Shown: piece after piece, positions 11,101 to 23,144 of the stretch
How the letters are laid out: each line of letters opens with the position of its first letter
How positions within the stretch are numbered: position 1 is the first letter of the stretch
DNA from: Bombus terrestris
Taxonomy: Eukaryota > Arthropoda > Insecta > Hymenoptera > Apidae
Assembly (NCBI RefSeq): GCF_910591885.1
Contig: NW_025963549.1
Coordinates: forward strand, 2,542,001-2,606,000
DNA: 64,000 nucleotides
Direction: 5' to 3'
The notes under the pieces: model-generated
Told to the model about the DNA's origin: nothing
The model's input: the letters and a program-made list of their open reading frames with translations, nothing else
Database searches by the model: none
Position numbers and translations under genes: made by a program

Positions 11101-12037
11101 TCTATAAATATGAAACCGGAATTTGCCTATAGATGGCCCTAGCTCATAGTGTAGTTATCACTATACTATGTCATTGATGCCAAAAGTCGTTGTTGTCATC
11201 TCACGGACATTTTCGACTGAGAACAGTACAATGATTCTGGCAATGATTCTTTGGAAGAAATTGCACACTTCATCCTATAGGCATACCGGACGATACAAGG
11301 GCTGGTCGTCCCTTCTTCCGAAGCAATACCAGCCTAGCCGTGCGCCATATCCGAGGGTTGGCACCCTCCTTCGAACACGATGTAAATAGGTGTCGCAGTC
11401 TAGGTGCCATGACCCGCATCATCTCCCCTCATACCCGTCGCGGGACTCCTTCAGGGCCAGGCCCTACTTGGCGGGAGGCTATCATCCTCGCCTCGCCCAT
11501 CACCTCCCCGTGTGCATATACGCCGACGCAGCGTCATACTAGCTTTTGCGATGGCGTGAACGATATTGAAATATGTAACCAAACCTAGTAGCACTGTAAA
11601 TTACTTTCCTACAGTACTTCAGCTTATTATATTTTTTAGATAGTTCATAAGTACTTATTCATGAGCACAAACTATAATAATTTGTTGCGGCATATGAGCC
11701 AGAGGGAAATTCAAATCCTATTGTTACTTTGCCTCGGAGTATCAGGGTCGTAAGGATACAAGTAAATACACTCGGAGCATAAAAATGTTGCCGCTACTTC
11801 GAACAAAGACGATTTTGAATCTTCCGACTTCTGCCCCGACCAGTATAAATAAACCGAGGCAACCCAAAGAGTAAAGTATCTTCGAATACCTACGAGTATC
11901 AACGAACGATCTGCTCAATTTCGTGACGAACATTTATGGAATATTTTTACACATTGTATCTACGACTCAGGGCCCATAGGCTGTACCTTACTTTATTATT
12001 TTAAGTAAATTCGACGATTACGACGACAATCGATAAC

Positions 12038-12146
12038 CTCAAATAAGTCTGACGGTCAAACTTCCCATATACCGTGTCCTCTACATATTTCATTATAAAA
12101 GACCTGAGTCAAATATTGATGTTTTTGACCGTCAGATGTATTTGAG
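12038..12146. repeat. Inverted repeat able to form a hairpin
   Basis: The arms 12,038-12,060 and 12,124-12,146 are complementary at 21 of 23 positions (core TCTGACGGTCAAA) and are separated by 63 bp. The duplicate at 38,130-38,238 keeps both arms. It could be the end of a small palindromic element; there is no evidence of function. Confidence 0.6.
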
Positions 12147-12170
12147 TTAAGACTACCTATACTAGTCGCC

Positions 12171-12181
12171 GGGGGGGGGGG
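12171..12181 (+). repeat. G homopolymer (11 bp)
   Basis: The duplicate at 38,263-38,275 has 13 G. The length difference fits slippage or sequencing uncertainty. Confidence 0.8.
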
Positions 12182-12366
12182 TGAAAGAATTCATATTTGC
12201 CTACCTGACGACAATAGCTGGTGGCGGTGACATTGTTTTTACATTAATTGTAGCTCAGCGGTCTAGGTACTTCGAGGCAACAACGACGTAATTTGCTTTG
12301 TCCTATGACTCATGTACCGCTACACTTCTATTTCTATAGAAATGTAATGCTAAGTACTAAAATATA

Positions 12367-14910
12367 TCACAAGTATTTCATATTTGAAATAACAGTCAAA
12401 TTAACGGAATTAATCTGTTTGACATCTATGCGGTTCAAGTCTTGTACGAATATATGTACAGCCTGTAGTTTTAATATTCTAAGCGCGTATTGTATGCCGG
12501 ACACTTATCTTTAATAAATTTTGCAAATCTGTTTATAGTAAGTGATGAATCATTAGGCCAATGACAAATAAGGCGACCATTAAAAGATTTAACGAAACTT
12601 GCTTCTGCTGAACTTGGTCTATGAAGGTCGAATAGCTTCTCGTTTGTTTTTCAATTAAAGACATACTTTATGGAATGTGTTTTACTGACATACCGAGTCC
12701 AAGGATTTCCGGTGCTTCTTAAAAATATTACACTCTGTTGTATGAAATATAATTTGTCCTTATTATAACCATTAACATCTAATGTCTTTTCTGGAAGTTC
12801 GTATACTAAGGCATCGGAATTATTTTTCATTTTACGCTGTGTTACTCGCAACTTTTCACAGATATACGTACCAACTGGAAGTAGTTCTTTGTCACGTATT
12901 CGAGTATAGTTATTTCCTGCTGGTTTCCACAAAGCTTCACAGAACAACGTCGCTTCCTCTTTCCTTTAAACAACAGTCATACATTGGTATCACATGAACG
13001 TACTCCTTGAAAAAACATTTCATTACTGGAAATCTAAAAGTTTATTATTGATCTCAATAAGATTCACTTGCTTACCTGCTCTTCAAATATTTTTTGCTAA
13101 TGTCCACTCCTCCTAAGTAGAATGCATCTATAATATGCAATGCAAGTACTTTTTGCTGATATATAAACTCCTTAGTCATTTCATATACAACCTCTGCGTT
13201 CACAAGTGTAATTGGTGGTAATTCTATGCCAATGTCATCGACACTAACCCAAGAATTCTTTGTATATTTATATACGTTGCTCCTTCCCACGCCCATATAA
13301 AATGTAGCGTGCTTCTTATCATCATCAGACCTTGGCTTTGTACCACATGGCATACAAAACCAGTCATATAGTGATAAAAATGCATTTTCAATATTAAATT
13401 CCATCAATTGTGCTGGATTAATAGTAAGAAATGAAGTATCTTTCAAAAGAGTATTCAATTTGTGTTTGGTTTCATGTGTCTTGGGATTGTCCTAGTTTCA
13501 TCTGGAAGTTTCCAATACTCTAGATATTGTTTGCGCATATCAGCTTGTTTTGTCTCAACAAGAGTATTATCCGCATAAACTGCTGCAATTTTGCACAGGT
13601 CGATTATTTGTTTTCCGGCCAAATCTTTGTTAGAAGCACGTAGATATTGAACAAATTGTTTCTCTCTTTTTAATTCATTATATGATACTAGTTGTAAAAC
13701 GTCGTCATTTACACCACCATTTAAAAGCAGACGATTAACATGCTTCAGATATTCAACAACAACTTGTACCCTAGATCGTTTCTTCTTACATATTAAGTAA
13801 CGTTCTGAATTTCCTGGTCTAGAAGAGTTTGGTGTAAAAATACAAACTTCTTCAAAGCAGCGATACATTAAATAAACTAAACCAGCGCTAAAGGTTGTAA
13901 AAAGCTTGAATAATTTTGTCACAAAATCACCACCCTCTCTTTCAACCGTCAATGCTATTAAACATCGACAAAGATACAGTTGTTTTGAAAGAATTTCTTG
14001 TTCATTTTCTTGTCGTTCTACTGAGAATCCTCAATCAGACATCACAAAATGTACTCCTTTGCCATGGGTATGCTGCATTATAAGATTTGTAAATGCCTCT
14101 TCATTATCTGGGTCAAAGACATCACCACTTTCCTTTGGTCCGTAGTATGGATGAAATGTTTCACAAGGACCCGCATAAAAGTCTTCTAATTTGAAATCAT
14201 GTTCATTTTCTAATGTAAGAGCAAATCCTTTAGCACGTCATTTCTTTCGCCATAGAACATGTTCACTAAAACCTCCTGCTCCAGCACATACATCTGCAAA
14301 GTATAGCAGCCCATTCTCCCTCAAACTTTTGGGTTAGTAAACATAAAGTTACATGCTCTATCTGTATTCGCCATTTTAACAGTAGCACGATTTTAAAAAA
14401 GTGTTAAAAAAAGTTTTCGCATTGATAACAGTTTTCACTATATCTTCACAACAGAAATCAATTTCATCATCTGTGGTCAACTTTTCATATCACCATTTCA
14501 TATCTTTTACACACTTTATAACTTCCTCTGCAGGATGCCATTTAAGACCTGAATCTTCATGTCCAGGAACATGATGTCCAAAGCCTCTGCAACCATGCTG
14601 TCTAGGTGCTTGAACTGGCTCTAAACGACCTTGTTCACTATTTCCGAGGCCGTAACCGCCTTATATCCCATCATTCGCATCATCCTTTTGCCGTTATCGA
14701 GGAGATTGTTTGACTCTTGTGTTATTACTTGTATTCTTCTATTGTCAACTACCTTTTCATCAATATCCTCCTCGTCAGATTCACTTGAATATCTGCGAAT
14801 TTTTTGTCGTTTACTATGATTATAAGTATCTCTTTCACAGTTCTTCCTTTTTGTCCTAGTTTTCAATTCTTCTTGCGTGGTATGTTGATGCATCAGTCGC
14901 ATAACAGTTC
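12367..14910 (-). pseudogene. CMTR1: CMTR1 (mRNA cap 2'-O-methyltransferase 1) pseudogene, copy 1
   Basis: In order on the minus strand: an N-terminal basic region (KRQKIRR) and acidic stretch; a G-patch (GYGLG..., QGRLEP.., RRGFGHH); the RrmJ/FtsJ-type fold with FADVCAGAGGFSEHVLW, KLEDFYAGP, KGVHFVM, FSAERQENVQEILSKQL, GGDFVTKLF and RPGNSERYLICK; then the C-terminal part (VGRSNVYKY, LWKPAGNNYTR, and FDLHRPSSAEASF near 12,600). CMTR1 methylates the first transcribed nucleotide of capped mRNA in the nucleus. A roughly 109-bp intron with GTAAG donor (13,071-13,075) and an AG acceptor near 12,967 remains, so this is a genomic duplicate, not a retrocopy. Lesions include a 1-nt frameshift in the G-patch, TGA in place of Trp after WRKK (about 14,240), TGA after MFD/MSD (about 14,030) and frameshifts near the C-terminus. 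A copia LTR replaces everything upstream of 14,910. Confidence 0.9.
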
Positions 14911-15026
14911 TGCTAGGAACATGATACATTTACACTGTACATGTGAATGTGTGTATAAGCGTCAGAGGACGTCCCGGCCTTAGTTGGGACAAAAGACAAG
15001 AGTCAGTCGTTAGAAGTATCTGGAAG

Positions 15027-15890
15027 ATTTAGGTGAAGTCAAAGAATATCTTGGAATAAATATAGACTATGATTATTTCAAAAATGAAATAAGATTAAGC
15101 CAAAAGAAATACATTGAATCATTAGCAAACAAATGTAAGTTACAAAATAGCAAATTGTACTGTGCACCTATGGCGACCAACTTAAAAATTGAAAAAGCTG
15201 TGATAAATAGAGAGGATATTGGATACAAAAATTTAATTGTCGCATTGTTGTATATTAGTGAAAATACCAGACCCGATATAAGTTATAGTGTGAATTATTT
15301 GAGAAGATTTCAAGATTGTTGTAATGAGACATATTTTAATTTTGCTTTGCGAATATTGAAATATTTGTACCGGACTAGAGACTTAAGATTAGATTATAAA
15401 AGGAATGAAAAATGTGAAACGATAGATTGTTATGAGAACGCTGATTAGGCAGTAGATCATTTAGAAAAGAAATCGACTTCTGAATATGTAATTAGATTGT
15501 GTGGAAATGTAATTGGTTGGAAGTCTAAAAAACAAAGGTGTGTGACAAAAGCCTCGACGTATGCAGAGTATGTAGCTCTATCGGAAGCGGTGAGTGAATT
15601 AATGTCCATTATGGAAATTATGAAAATCTTCAATGTAAATCTAGACGATAACCCTGTAAAAATTGATGAGGATAACTCTGGAGTGATGAGTATAGCAAAG
15701 CACGGAAATTTTACAAAAAATTCTAAACACATTGAAGTTCATTACCACTATGTTCACGAGTGCTTAAAGGAGAACAAGATAAACATACTTAAGGTAAGTA
15801 CAGACGAAAAAAACTGCGGATATTTTTACGAAGGCACTGTGTACAGAGAGAGAAATTCGAAAGGTTTAGGTCATGGATGAATGTAAACTA
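15027..15890 (+). pseudogene. Copia RT C-terminus and RNase H, broken
   Basis: It codes for the end of RT (DLGEVKEYLGINIDYDYF, NTRPDISYSVNYL) and RNase H (ASTYAEYVALSEAVSE, EDNSGVMSIAKHGNFTKNSKHIEVHYHYV). A TAG replaces Trp of the DADW motif at about 15,447, and the last codons are frameshifted (DEKNCGYF in place of the DEN-TADIF reading). No catalytic RT box is present because it lies in the deleted part. Confidence 0.85.
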
Positions 15891-15990
15891 AGAGAAATGT
15901 AGATAAAGCAATAAGTGTTAAAGTTTCTGTTACGTAATTCGTCAAGGCATGTAAATACGATTAAGTGTACAGTATAAATGTAAGGAGGCG

Positions 15991-16235
15991 TGTTAGGAAC
16001 ATGATACATTTAAACTGTACATGTAAATGTGCGTGTAAGCGTCAGAGGACGTCCAGGCCTTAGTTGGGACAAAAGACAAGAGTCAGGCGTTAGAAGTATC
16101 TGGAGGAGCCGGTTGACAACAAGCGTGCGTGCTAGTAGCATTTCGAGGTCTTTAGAGTATAAGATATATGTATAAATGTTGTGTGCTAAATAAAGGGAAT
16201 TATTTGTATTTCCGAATCCATTCTATACCATTACA
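15991..16235 (+). mobile_element. 3' LTR of the deleted copia element
   Basis: 245 bp, TGTTAGGAAC...CCATTACA, preceded by the polypurine string TAAGGAGGCG. An AATAAA lies in GCTAAATAAAGGG. It matches the 3' LTR of 49,495-49,739 nearly base for base. Confidence 0.9.
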
Positions 16236-16384
16236 AATACACTAACGTACCAGAATATTATAACATTCCGTAACAACGATAGAATTAACCAGTTCGCAAG
16301 TATGAAAAAGACACATTTTACACTGTGACGAAATAATATCCAAGAAATCTGTTATAACATACATGGAAAATACACGAATCAGAC
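16236..16384. other. Original 3' flank of the copia insertion
   Basis: 149 bp matching, inverted, the sequence next to 49,494 and 60,009. No coding potential was seen. It joins the satellite abruptly at ...GACTGAGAAA/TATCTCCG, so this is a rearrangement junction. Confidence 0.6.
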
Positions 16385-18826
16385 TGAGAAATATCTCCGT
16401 TATTGTGGCAGATATGTCGAGAATTCGATGTGACTTGTACCCCACATTTCTTGCCAAATGCACCGCACACCAGCCTGTTTCCGTTATGTCCTCTCTGGTT
16501 TCCGTCAATGCCGGCACGATTGTAGTTTCGCATATTCATGTCTAAATGTTCAAATAAACCTATACAGCGCATATCTGCCAGTTTGCGCAATGTCAATTCT
16601 GGACCGTGTGAGATCCAGCGAAATTGCAGTTTTGCATATTCAGGGTTAAATATTCAAATCTACGTATCTCTGTTTCTAATGCAGATATGACGATGAATTT
16701 ATGTGTGTTATACTCCACATTGGCTCCCAAATTTAGCACACATCGGAGGGTTTGTGCTATGTTATCTGTGTATCCTGTGCAATCCAATGTAATTGCAGTT
16801 TTGCTTACATAGGCTGAATTCTCCATTAGAAAACATTGCGCTGTTATTAGCTGTATACATAACATGTATGTCGGAAATACGATGCACGCTACACTCCACA
16901 TTTGCTGCCATATACAGTGAACACAATCCGGTTTGAGCTATGCAAAATCTAGACCTAGCCAGATCCAGCGTATTTTCAGTTTTGTATATTCAGTATTATG
17001 CATTCAAACCGACGTATCTCCGCATCTGTTGCTGATATGCCGACAATTCGATTCGCGTTATACACCACATTTGCTGCCGAATACAGGGCGCATTAACTGG
17101 TTTGCGCTGTGTCAACTCTGGACCTTGTACATCCAGCGTAATTGTTGTTTTACATATTCGGTCTCAGATATTTGAATCAACTTTTCTCCTCTTTTATAGC
17201 ACACATGCTGAGAACTCGATGCATCTTATACTCCACAGTTGCTGCCAAATACAGCCCACATCAGCTGCTTTGAGCTATGTCATCTCTGGTCTCCGATAAA
17301 TCCAACGTAGTTTCAGCTTTGCATATTCAGGCTGAAATATTCTAATCAACGTATCTCCGCTTCCGTTGCAGATATGCCGACAACGTAAAGCGTGTTATAC
17401 GCCAAAATTGTTGCCAAATACAGCACACATCAGCCGCTTTGGGCTATGTCGATTCTGGACCCTGTGAAGTGTAGCGTAATTGTAGTTTTGCATACTCAGG
17501 AATAAACGTTCAGATCAATGTGTCTCCGCCTCTATAGCATATGTGCCGACATCCACTCCATATTTGCTGCCAAATACAGCGCACATTAGTGGGCTGGCGC
17601 TATGTCAACTCTGGCCCGTGTCAAACCCAGCGTAATTGCAGTTTTGCAAATTCGTGCATAAATATTCAAATCAACGTATCTACGATTCTGTTACAGATAT
17701 GCCGACAATTCGACTCAGGTTATACTGCACATTTGCTGCCAATACAATACACATCATTCGATTTAAACTATGTCATCTCCGATCACCGACAAATCCAGCG
17801 TAATTGCAGGTTTTCATATACGTTATTATATATTCAAATCCACGCATCTCCGTTACTGTTGGAAATGTGTCGACAATACGATTTGCCTTGTAATCCACAT
17901 TTCTTGCAAATTAAACCAATATCATCCAATTAGCGCTATGTCCACTCTGGTCCGGTCAAACCCAACGCAACTGCAGTTTTGCATTATCAAACCTAAATAA
18001 TCAAATCAACTAATCTCCGTTTCGATTGCAGATATGCGGAAAATTCGATGCGCTTTATACTCCGTAGTTGCTACTAAATACAGCTCACATCATCTGGTTT
18101 GCGCTATGTCAAATCCGGACCCCGTGAAATCAAGCGTAATTGCAGTAATGCATGATCAGGGATCAATATTCAGATCGACGTGACTCAGTTTCTGTTGCAG
18201 ATACGTCGACAAAACGGTGCGCGTTATATTCCACACCGACTGCCATACACTGGGCGCTTCATCTGGTTTAAGCCATGTTAAATACGGAACGAGTCAAATC
18301 CAGCGTACTTGTAGTTTTGCACATTCAAGCCTAAATATTCAAGTGAATGTATCTCCGTTTTCATAGTAAGTATGTTCACAATAGGATGCATGTTATACTC
18401 CACATTTGCTGCCAAATACAGCACACATCAGACCGTTTGCACATTCTCAAGACTGGACTCGGTGAAATCCAGCGTGACTGCAGTTTTGGATATTAATGCT
18501 TACATATTCGAATCGAGGTATCTCCGTTTGTTTTGCAGAAACGTTGGCCATACGATGCGCCTTATATTCCACATCTGATGCCAAATCAGCCGGTTTGTGC
18601 TGTGCCAACTATGGACCCTGTAATATCTAGCAGAATTGCAGTTTTTCTATTAATGCTTAAATATTGCTTACAAAGTCTCTCCGCTTGTTTTGCACATATG
18701 TCGACAGTTCGATACGCCTTATACTCTACATTTGCTACAGTTACATTACTCATCAGCTTGTTTGAGCTATGTCAACTCTGGTCTCTGCCAATACCTGCCA
18801 AAATGCAATTTTGCATGTTCTGGAAT
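16385..18826 (+). repeat. 168-bp satellite, forward array of about 14 monomers
   Basis: Matches 34,262 to about 36,697 monomer for monomer at an offset of about 17.87 kb. Within the array, neighbouring monomers are visibly different. The array is split at 18,826 by the copia element and continues at 23,565. Confidence 0.9.
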
Positions 18827-19071
18827 TGAAAAGATATAGAATGCATTCGGAAATACAAATAATTCCCTTTATCTAGCATACAACTGTTCTACATATATCT
18901 TATACTCTAAGGACCTCGAAATCCTACTCGCACGCACGCTTGTTTTCAACCGACTCTTCCAGATACTTCTAACGACTGGCTCCTGTCTTTTGTCTCATCC
19001 AAGACCCGGACGTCCTCTGACGCTTACACACACATTCACATGTACAGTGTAAATGTATCATATTCCCAACA
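18827..19071 (-). mobile_element. 3' LTR of the copia element
   Basis: 245 bp; on the minus strand TGTTGGGAATATG...CTTTTCA. It differs from its partner LTR at 23,320-23,564 at several positions, so this insertion is older than the gypsy insertion at 25,028. Confidence 0.9.
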
Positions 19072-19161
19072 CGCCTCCTTACATTTATACTGTACACTTA
19101 ATCGTATTTACATGCTTTGACGAATTACGTAAACTTTAACACTTATTGATTTACATTTCTC

Positions 19162-19804
19162 TTAGTTTACATTCATCCATGACCTAAACCTTTCGAATTT
19201 CTCTCTACACAGTACCTTCGTAAAAATATCCGCAGTATTTTCGTCTGTACTTACTTTAAGTATGTTTATCTTGTTCTCCATTAAGCACTCGTGAACATAG
19301 TGGTAATGAACTTCAATGAGTTTAGAATTTTTTGTAAAATTTCCGTGCTTTGCTATACTTATCACTCCAGAGTTATCCTCATAAATTTTTACAGGGTTAT
19401 CGTCTAGATTTACATTGAAGATTTTCATAATTTCCCTAATAGACATTAATTCACTCACCGCTTCCGATAGAGCTACATACTCTGCATACGTCGAGGCTTT
19501 TGTGACACACCTTTGTTTTCTTAGACTTCCAACCAATTACATTTCCATACAATCTAATTACATATCCAGAAGTCGATTTCCTATCTAAATGATCTCCTGC
19601 CCAATCAGCGTCCACATAACAATCTATCGTTTCACATTTTTCATTCCTTTTATAATCTAATCTTAAATCTCTAGTCCGGTACAAATATTTCAATATTCGC
19701 AAAGCATATTTAAAATGTGTCTCATTACAACAATCTTGAAACCTACTCAAATAATTCATACTATAACTTATATCGGGTCTGGTATTTACACTAATATACA
19801 ACAA
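19162..19804 (-). pseudogene. Copia RNase H and RT tail
   Basis: Two overlapping frames carry RT tail (NTRPDISYSMNYLSRFQ), the DADWAGDH and STSGYV motifs, then the RNase H end (KASTYAEYVALSEAVSE, YEDNSGVISIAKHGNF, DENTADIFTKVLC). A frameshift lies near 19,515-19,530. Here Trp of DADW is intact, unlike the copies at 15,447 and 50,282. RNase H would remove RNA from the RNA-DNA hybrid during reverse transcription. Confidence 0.85.
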
Positions 19805-20288
19805 TGCGCCAATTAAATTTTTTTATCCAATATCCTCTCAATTCTTTGACTTCACCTAAATCTTTCATTTCAAATCTATTAGTTAGTAACTTCTTTACGC
19901 TTTGTATATTCCTTTTGTTTTTACTACAAATTTGCAAATCGTCTACATATATTAGCAAATATGCAACAATTTCTCCCTCTCCATGTGTATATAGGCACAA
20001 CTCTATGTTATTCTTTTTAAAACCCAATCTCGTCACATACTTATCAAAACACTCATACCAGTCCCTTGGACTTTCTTTTAACCCATACAGCGCTTTCGAT
20101 AGTTTACAAACTCTATTCGTTCCGTCCGCATATCCCTTTGGTTGATTTACATATACCTCCGAGGTTACTTCACCATATAAAAAGGCAGTTTCTACATCCA
20201 TTTGCTCAATAATTAATCCATTTTGACAACAATATGATAGCAATATCTTAAAGGTCTGATTACTCGCTAGCTGGGGAGTATATGTCAT
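19791..20288 (-). pseudogene. Copia reverse transcriptase with internal deletion
   Basis: The palm with MDVETAFLYG, KALYGLKESPRDWYECF and the catalytic box IYVDDLQ is present. After KDLGEVKE the frame departs because about 165 bp, compared with the copy at 50,519-50,681, are missing. The identical deletion is present in the copy at 60,987-61,484, so the two share ancestry at this position. Confidence 0.9.
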
Positions 20289-20393
20289 CAGCTACGTTTC
20301 TTTGTCGGAATCCTCTTACCACTAATCTAGCCTTATACCTGTCATCTGATTTTTTTGTGTAAACCCACTTTACATCTAATACGTCTTTGCCTT

Positions 20394-22085
20394 TTACCCT
20401 TCTACCAATTTCCAAGTTTTATTCTTATAAAGACATTCTATTTCCTTATTCATAGCTTGTTTCCAATCTTCACTATCTTCGCAACAAATCGCCTCCTCAA
20501 ATGTACAAGGGATATCTACTCTACAATAATTTGCATGGATTTCACTAATGTTTTCTTTTTCTGGATATCTTACTGGAGTTCTCTTATTACGTATAGATCT
20601 ACTAGGGATGTTTAAACTTTCAAGACTGTTATCATTTTCATCTTCCCTACTTTCTAACTCTTCCTTATTCATGTTTACCAATAAATCATTATCCTCAATG
20701 TTATCGTTATCTTTATCGAATGAATTTTCCGCAACGCCGATACATTTTGTGTCTGTTCCTATGACCTCTACATGTCTCGCTATTGTTATTTTCCTACCTA
20801 ATAAGACTCTGTAACCTCCTTCACTATATCCTAACAAAATTCCCATATCTGCCTTCTTATCCCATTTAGAAACTCTTTTTTGTTCTAGTTTTCTTACAAA
20901 AACTTTACTTCCATATAGATGTAGATTTTCAACACTTGGTTTTCTCCCGAAGAATATTTCAAAAGGTGTCGTTCTCTCTATTGTATTTGCCAGTATTCGA
21001 TTCTTCAAGTATACCGCTGTCCAATCTATTTCCAGCCAGCACCTTTTATGTACTTTCGCTTCCGCTAACATGCAAGGCGCCATGTCCATAACTGTTCTAT
21101 TATACCTTTCTGCTGTCCCGTTTAATTCATGTACGTAGGTTGGGCAATTATTTATTCTGATACCTTTATCCCTAGCACATTTATAAATTCGATTATTCAA
21201 GTACTCTTCTCCATTATCACATCTCAATATTTTAAACCTCTTGCCCGTTAAATTCTCGGCTTCATTTACAAACTGTACGAAACAATCAAAGACCTCACCC
21301 TTTGATTTTATACAATAAATTCTAGCTGTTTTGCTATAATCATCGATAAATGAGATGAAATATTTCTCTTCATTGAATCCGGTAGTCTTAAAGAGACCGC
21401 ACACGTCCGTATGAATAATTTCCATTATCTCCCTAGCCTTGGTTCGATTATTTTTGAATGGTAAATTGTGCATTTTACTTTCTATACACACCCTATATTT
21501 CAAAAATTCCTTCTCAAATTCTTTCGGTATACCAGTAACTAGCTGCTCTTTAACCAAAATACTTAAATATTTAAAATTTACGTGTCCTAACATCCTATGC
21601 CATCTTTCCTTTTTACTCATACCACTACGTTCAGCGCTGTTTGCTAAGTGCTCCTTCCCTTTCAATATACTTTTCATTCTATATGTTCCCTTTTCTTTAA
21701 CCGCTACCGCTGTAAGCTTATTGTCCTCATCTATTACTTTTGCAATATTTCCTTTTGAAATAACCGTGTTTTTATTATCTGTTAACTTGCCTAAACTAAT
21801 CAAGTTTGCGGACATTTCTTTCGCGTAAAAAACATTATTCATATTTATTTCATTTTGCTTTCCAAATGCTTCAAAATAACTTATAACATTCCCTACTTTT
21901 GTTGCCTTTATCGACCTGTTATCGCCTAAATATATATTTACCGGTTCTTTAAGGTCAATAGATTTATCGAAATAATTTACGTTATTAATTATGTGATCTG
22001 TGCAACCGCTATCTAATAGCCACATTACTTCATTGTTACTTATCTCGTTCGCCTCGCCGCTGTGTGCTGCGTGCGCCGTTGCTAT
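20394..22085 (-). pseudogene. Copia protease and integrase (open, but cut from gag)
   Basis: Protease motif LLDSGCTDHI near the start, then the pre-integrase finger (WHRMLGHVNFKYL), the integrase core with D (IHTDVCG), D (RCDNGEE) and E (NGTAER) in D-X35-E spacing, and the start of the RT domain. Open for about 565 codons. It ends at TWKLVEG by a 1-nt deletion near 20,397. The MTIATAHAAH start used here lies in the inserted LTR; the natural frame continues from gag, so gag-pol was a single reading frame. Confidence 0.9.
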
Positions 22086-22327
22086 TGTCACGTAAAATGA
22101 GAAAGAAATTTAAAGGAAAGTAGAAAACTTTAGGCGTACGTGACTGTTGCTACGCTTCTTGAACATTCGGTGGAAGGACCGTTAGGACATAGATGAACCC
22201 TCAGGTACTCCGGCAATATACATTGTCGCCAAGGTCGCCATGTGTAATGTTCAGGTATCGGCTGTCTGGAGAATGTTTAGAAGTGGTCGCCTAAGGTGAC
22301 GTCAGGGCAAAAGAGTTTGTGGTTACA
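22086..22327 (-). mobile_element. Solo LTR inside copia gag-pol (internally deleted)
   Basis: It starts TGTCACG and ends GTTACA, flanked by the 4-bp duplication CTAT (22,082-22,085 and 22,328-22,331). The same insertion in the copy at 63,282 has a 377-bp LTR followed by an internal region, so this one has lost its inside by LTR-LTR recombination and also about 135 bp of LTR. The minus-strand orientation is taken from the polypurine tract beside the 63,282 copy. Confidence 0.85.
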
Positions 22328-22331
22328 CTAT

Positions 22332-23144
22332 CCATGTGCCTGATCTTGAGTTACCATGCTCGCTCGTGCCGGTTGTTGATTGACGATGGAATTTTCCACG
22401 TCCCCTGCTAGTATTTCCTTTGTTTCCTCTTCCTCTGCTGCGACCACGTGTTGACCCACGCCAAAAACTGTTACTGCTTCCCGCTTCGACGCCATTTTGA
22501 CACTCTCTCGCAAAATGTCCTACTCTTCCACATCTGAAGCATCCTTCCTTTTTTGCAGAAAAGGCGTTGGTTTGCATTTCTCCTCGATTGGACTTATTCT
22601 TCTTCTCCGCTATTTCAATTTTATTTTTTACATATGCTACCGTTTGATTTTCTGCTTTCAATGCATCTACTATATCCGCTATGTAGGTGTATTCTTCGGG
22701 TAACGTATTCAGCGTGAAATTTAGTTTTTCCCTCTCACTCACTTGTGCACTCGCACATTTTAATTCGTTTATTAATTTTTCGAAATCACTAAAAAACGTT
22801 GCTGAATCAGTGTAGTTCTCAAGTCTTACCTTTTCCAATCTCCTTCTGCATACGATCTGTAGTGCCGTCGACTCTTTCAAGTACATTTCATCAAACTTTT
22901 TCACTATCTCATACGCCGTTTTTTCTTCTCTAATATATTCCAATTGTCTATTTGTGACGGCACTATAAATTATATTCATTACCTTCAGATCCTTTTTGTC
23001 CCAGTCTTCACTGTCTGTTTCTGTCTTCACCCTAGTTGTGACAATCTCGCATTCTTTATATCTGAGAAACATCGTTATTCTTTGCTTCCACGTACCGTAA
23101 TCCTCACCATCGAAAATAGGTATCATGATTTCCGATCTCTCCAT
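22332..23144 (-). pseudogene. Copia Gag
   Basis: About 270 codons from MERSEIMIPIFDG. A UBN2/retrotran-gag-type core (YGTWKQRITMFL, AYEIVKKFDEMY, LEKVRLENY) is followed by a CCHC zinc knuckle CFRCGRVGHFAREC and an Arg/Gly-rich tail. Gag forms the particle and binds the RNA. The frame is intact up to the inserted LTR, where it would originally have continued into protease (ATAHAAHSG). Confidence 0.9.

Larger units (their letters stand above)
11101..12366. other. Unique-looking segment between satellite and CMTR1 relic
   Basis: Duplicated nearly unchanged at 37,196-38,460. No protein domain was recognised in either strand. It holds a GC-richer block (11,290-11,540), a 23-bp-arm inverted repeat (12,038-12,146) and a G run (12,171-12,181). 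It may be original flank of the CMTR1 copy. Confidence 0.5.
14911..16235 (+). mobile_element. Internally deleted copia element (245-bp LTR family)
   Basis: A truncated 5' LTR (14,911 to about 15,026) is fused to the middle of RT at a short shared GGAAGA/AAGATTTAGG stretch, then RT C-terminus, RNase H, polypurine tract (15,981-15,990) and a full 3' LTR. Flanks are AGTTC on the left and AATAC on the right, which fit a decayed 5-bp target duplication (the undecayed left flank in the duplicates is AATTC). Both flanks and a shared TAG in the RNase H DADW motif match the element at 49,495-54,547, so the two descend from one insertion. Confidence 0.9.

Noticed and set aside
11340..11588. Open frame in the GC-richer block (also at 37,432)
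   Set aside because: No recognisable domain, low-complexity Pro/Arg/Thr content, no promoter or splice context.
12252..12285. tRNA-like A-box string TAGCTCAGCGG
   Set aside because: No acceptor pairing, and no B box at the required distance. A nearby TTCGAGG is too close, so neither a tRNA nor a SINE head is supported.
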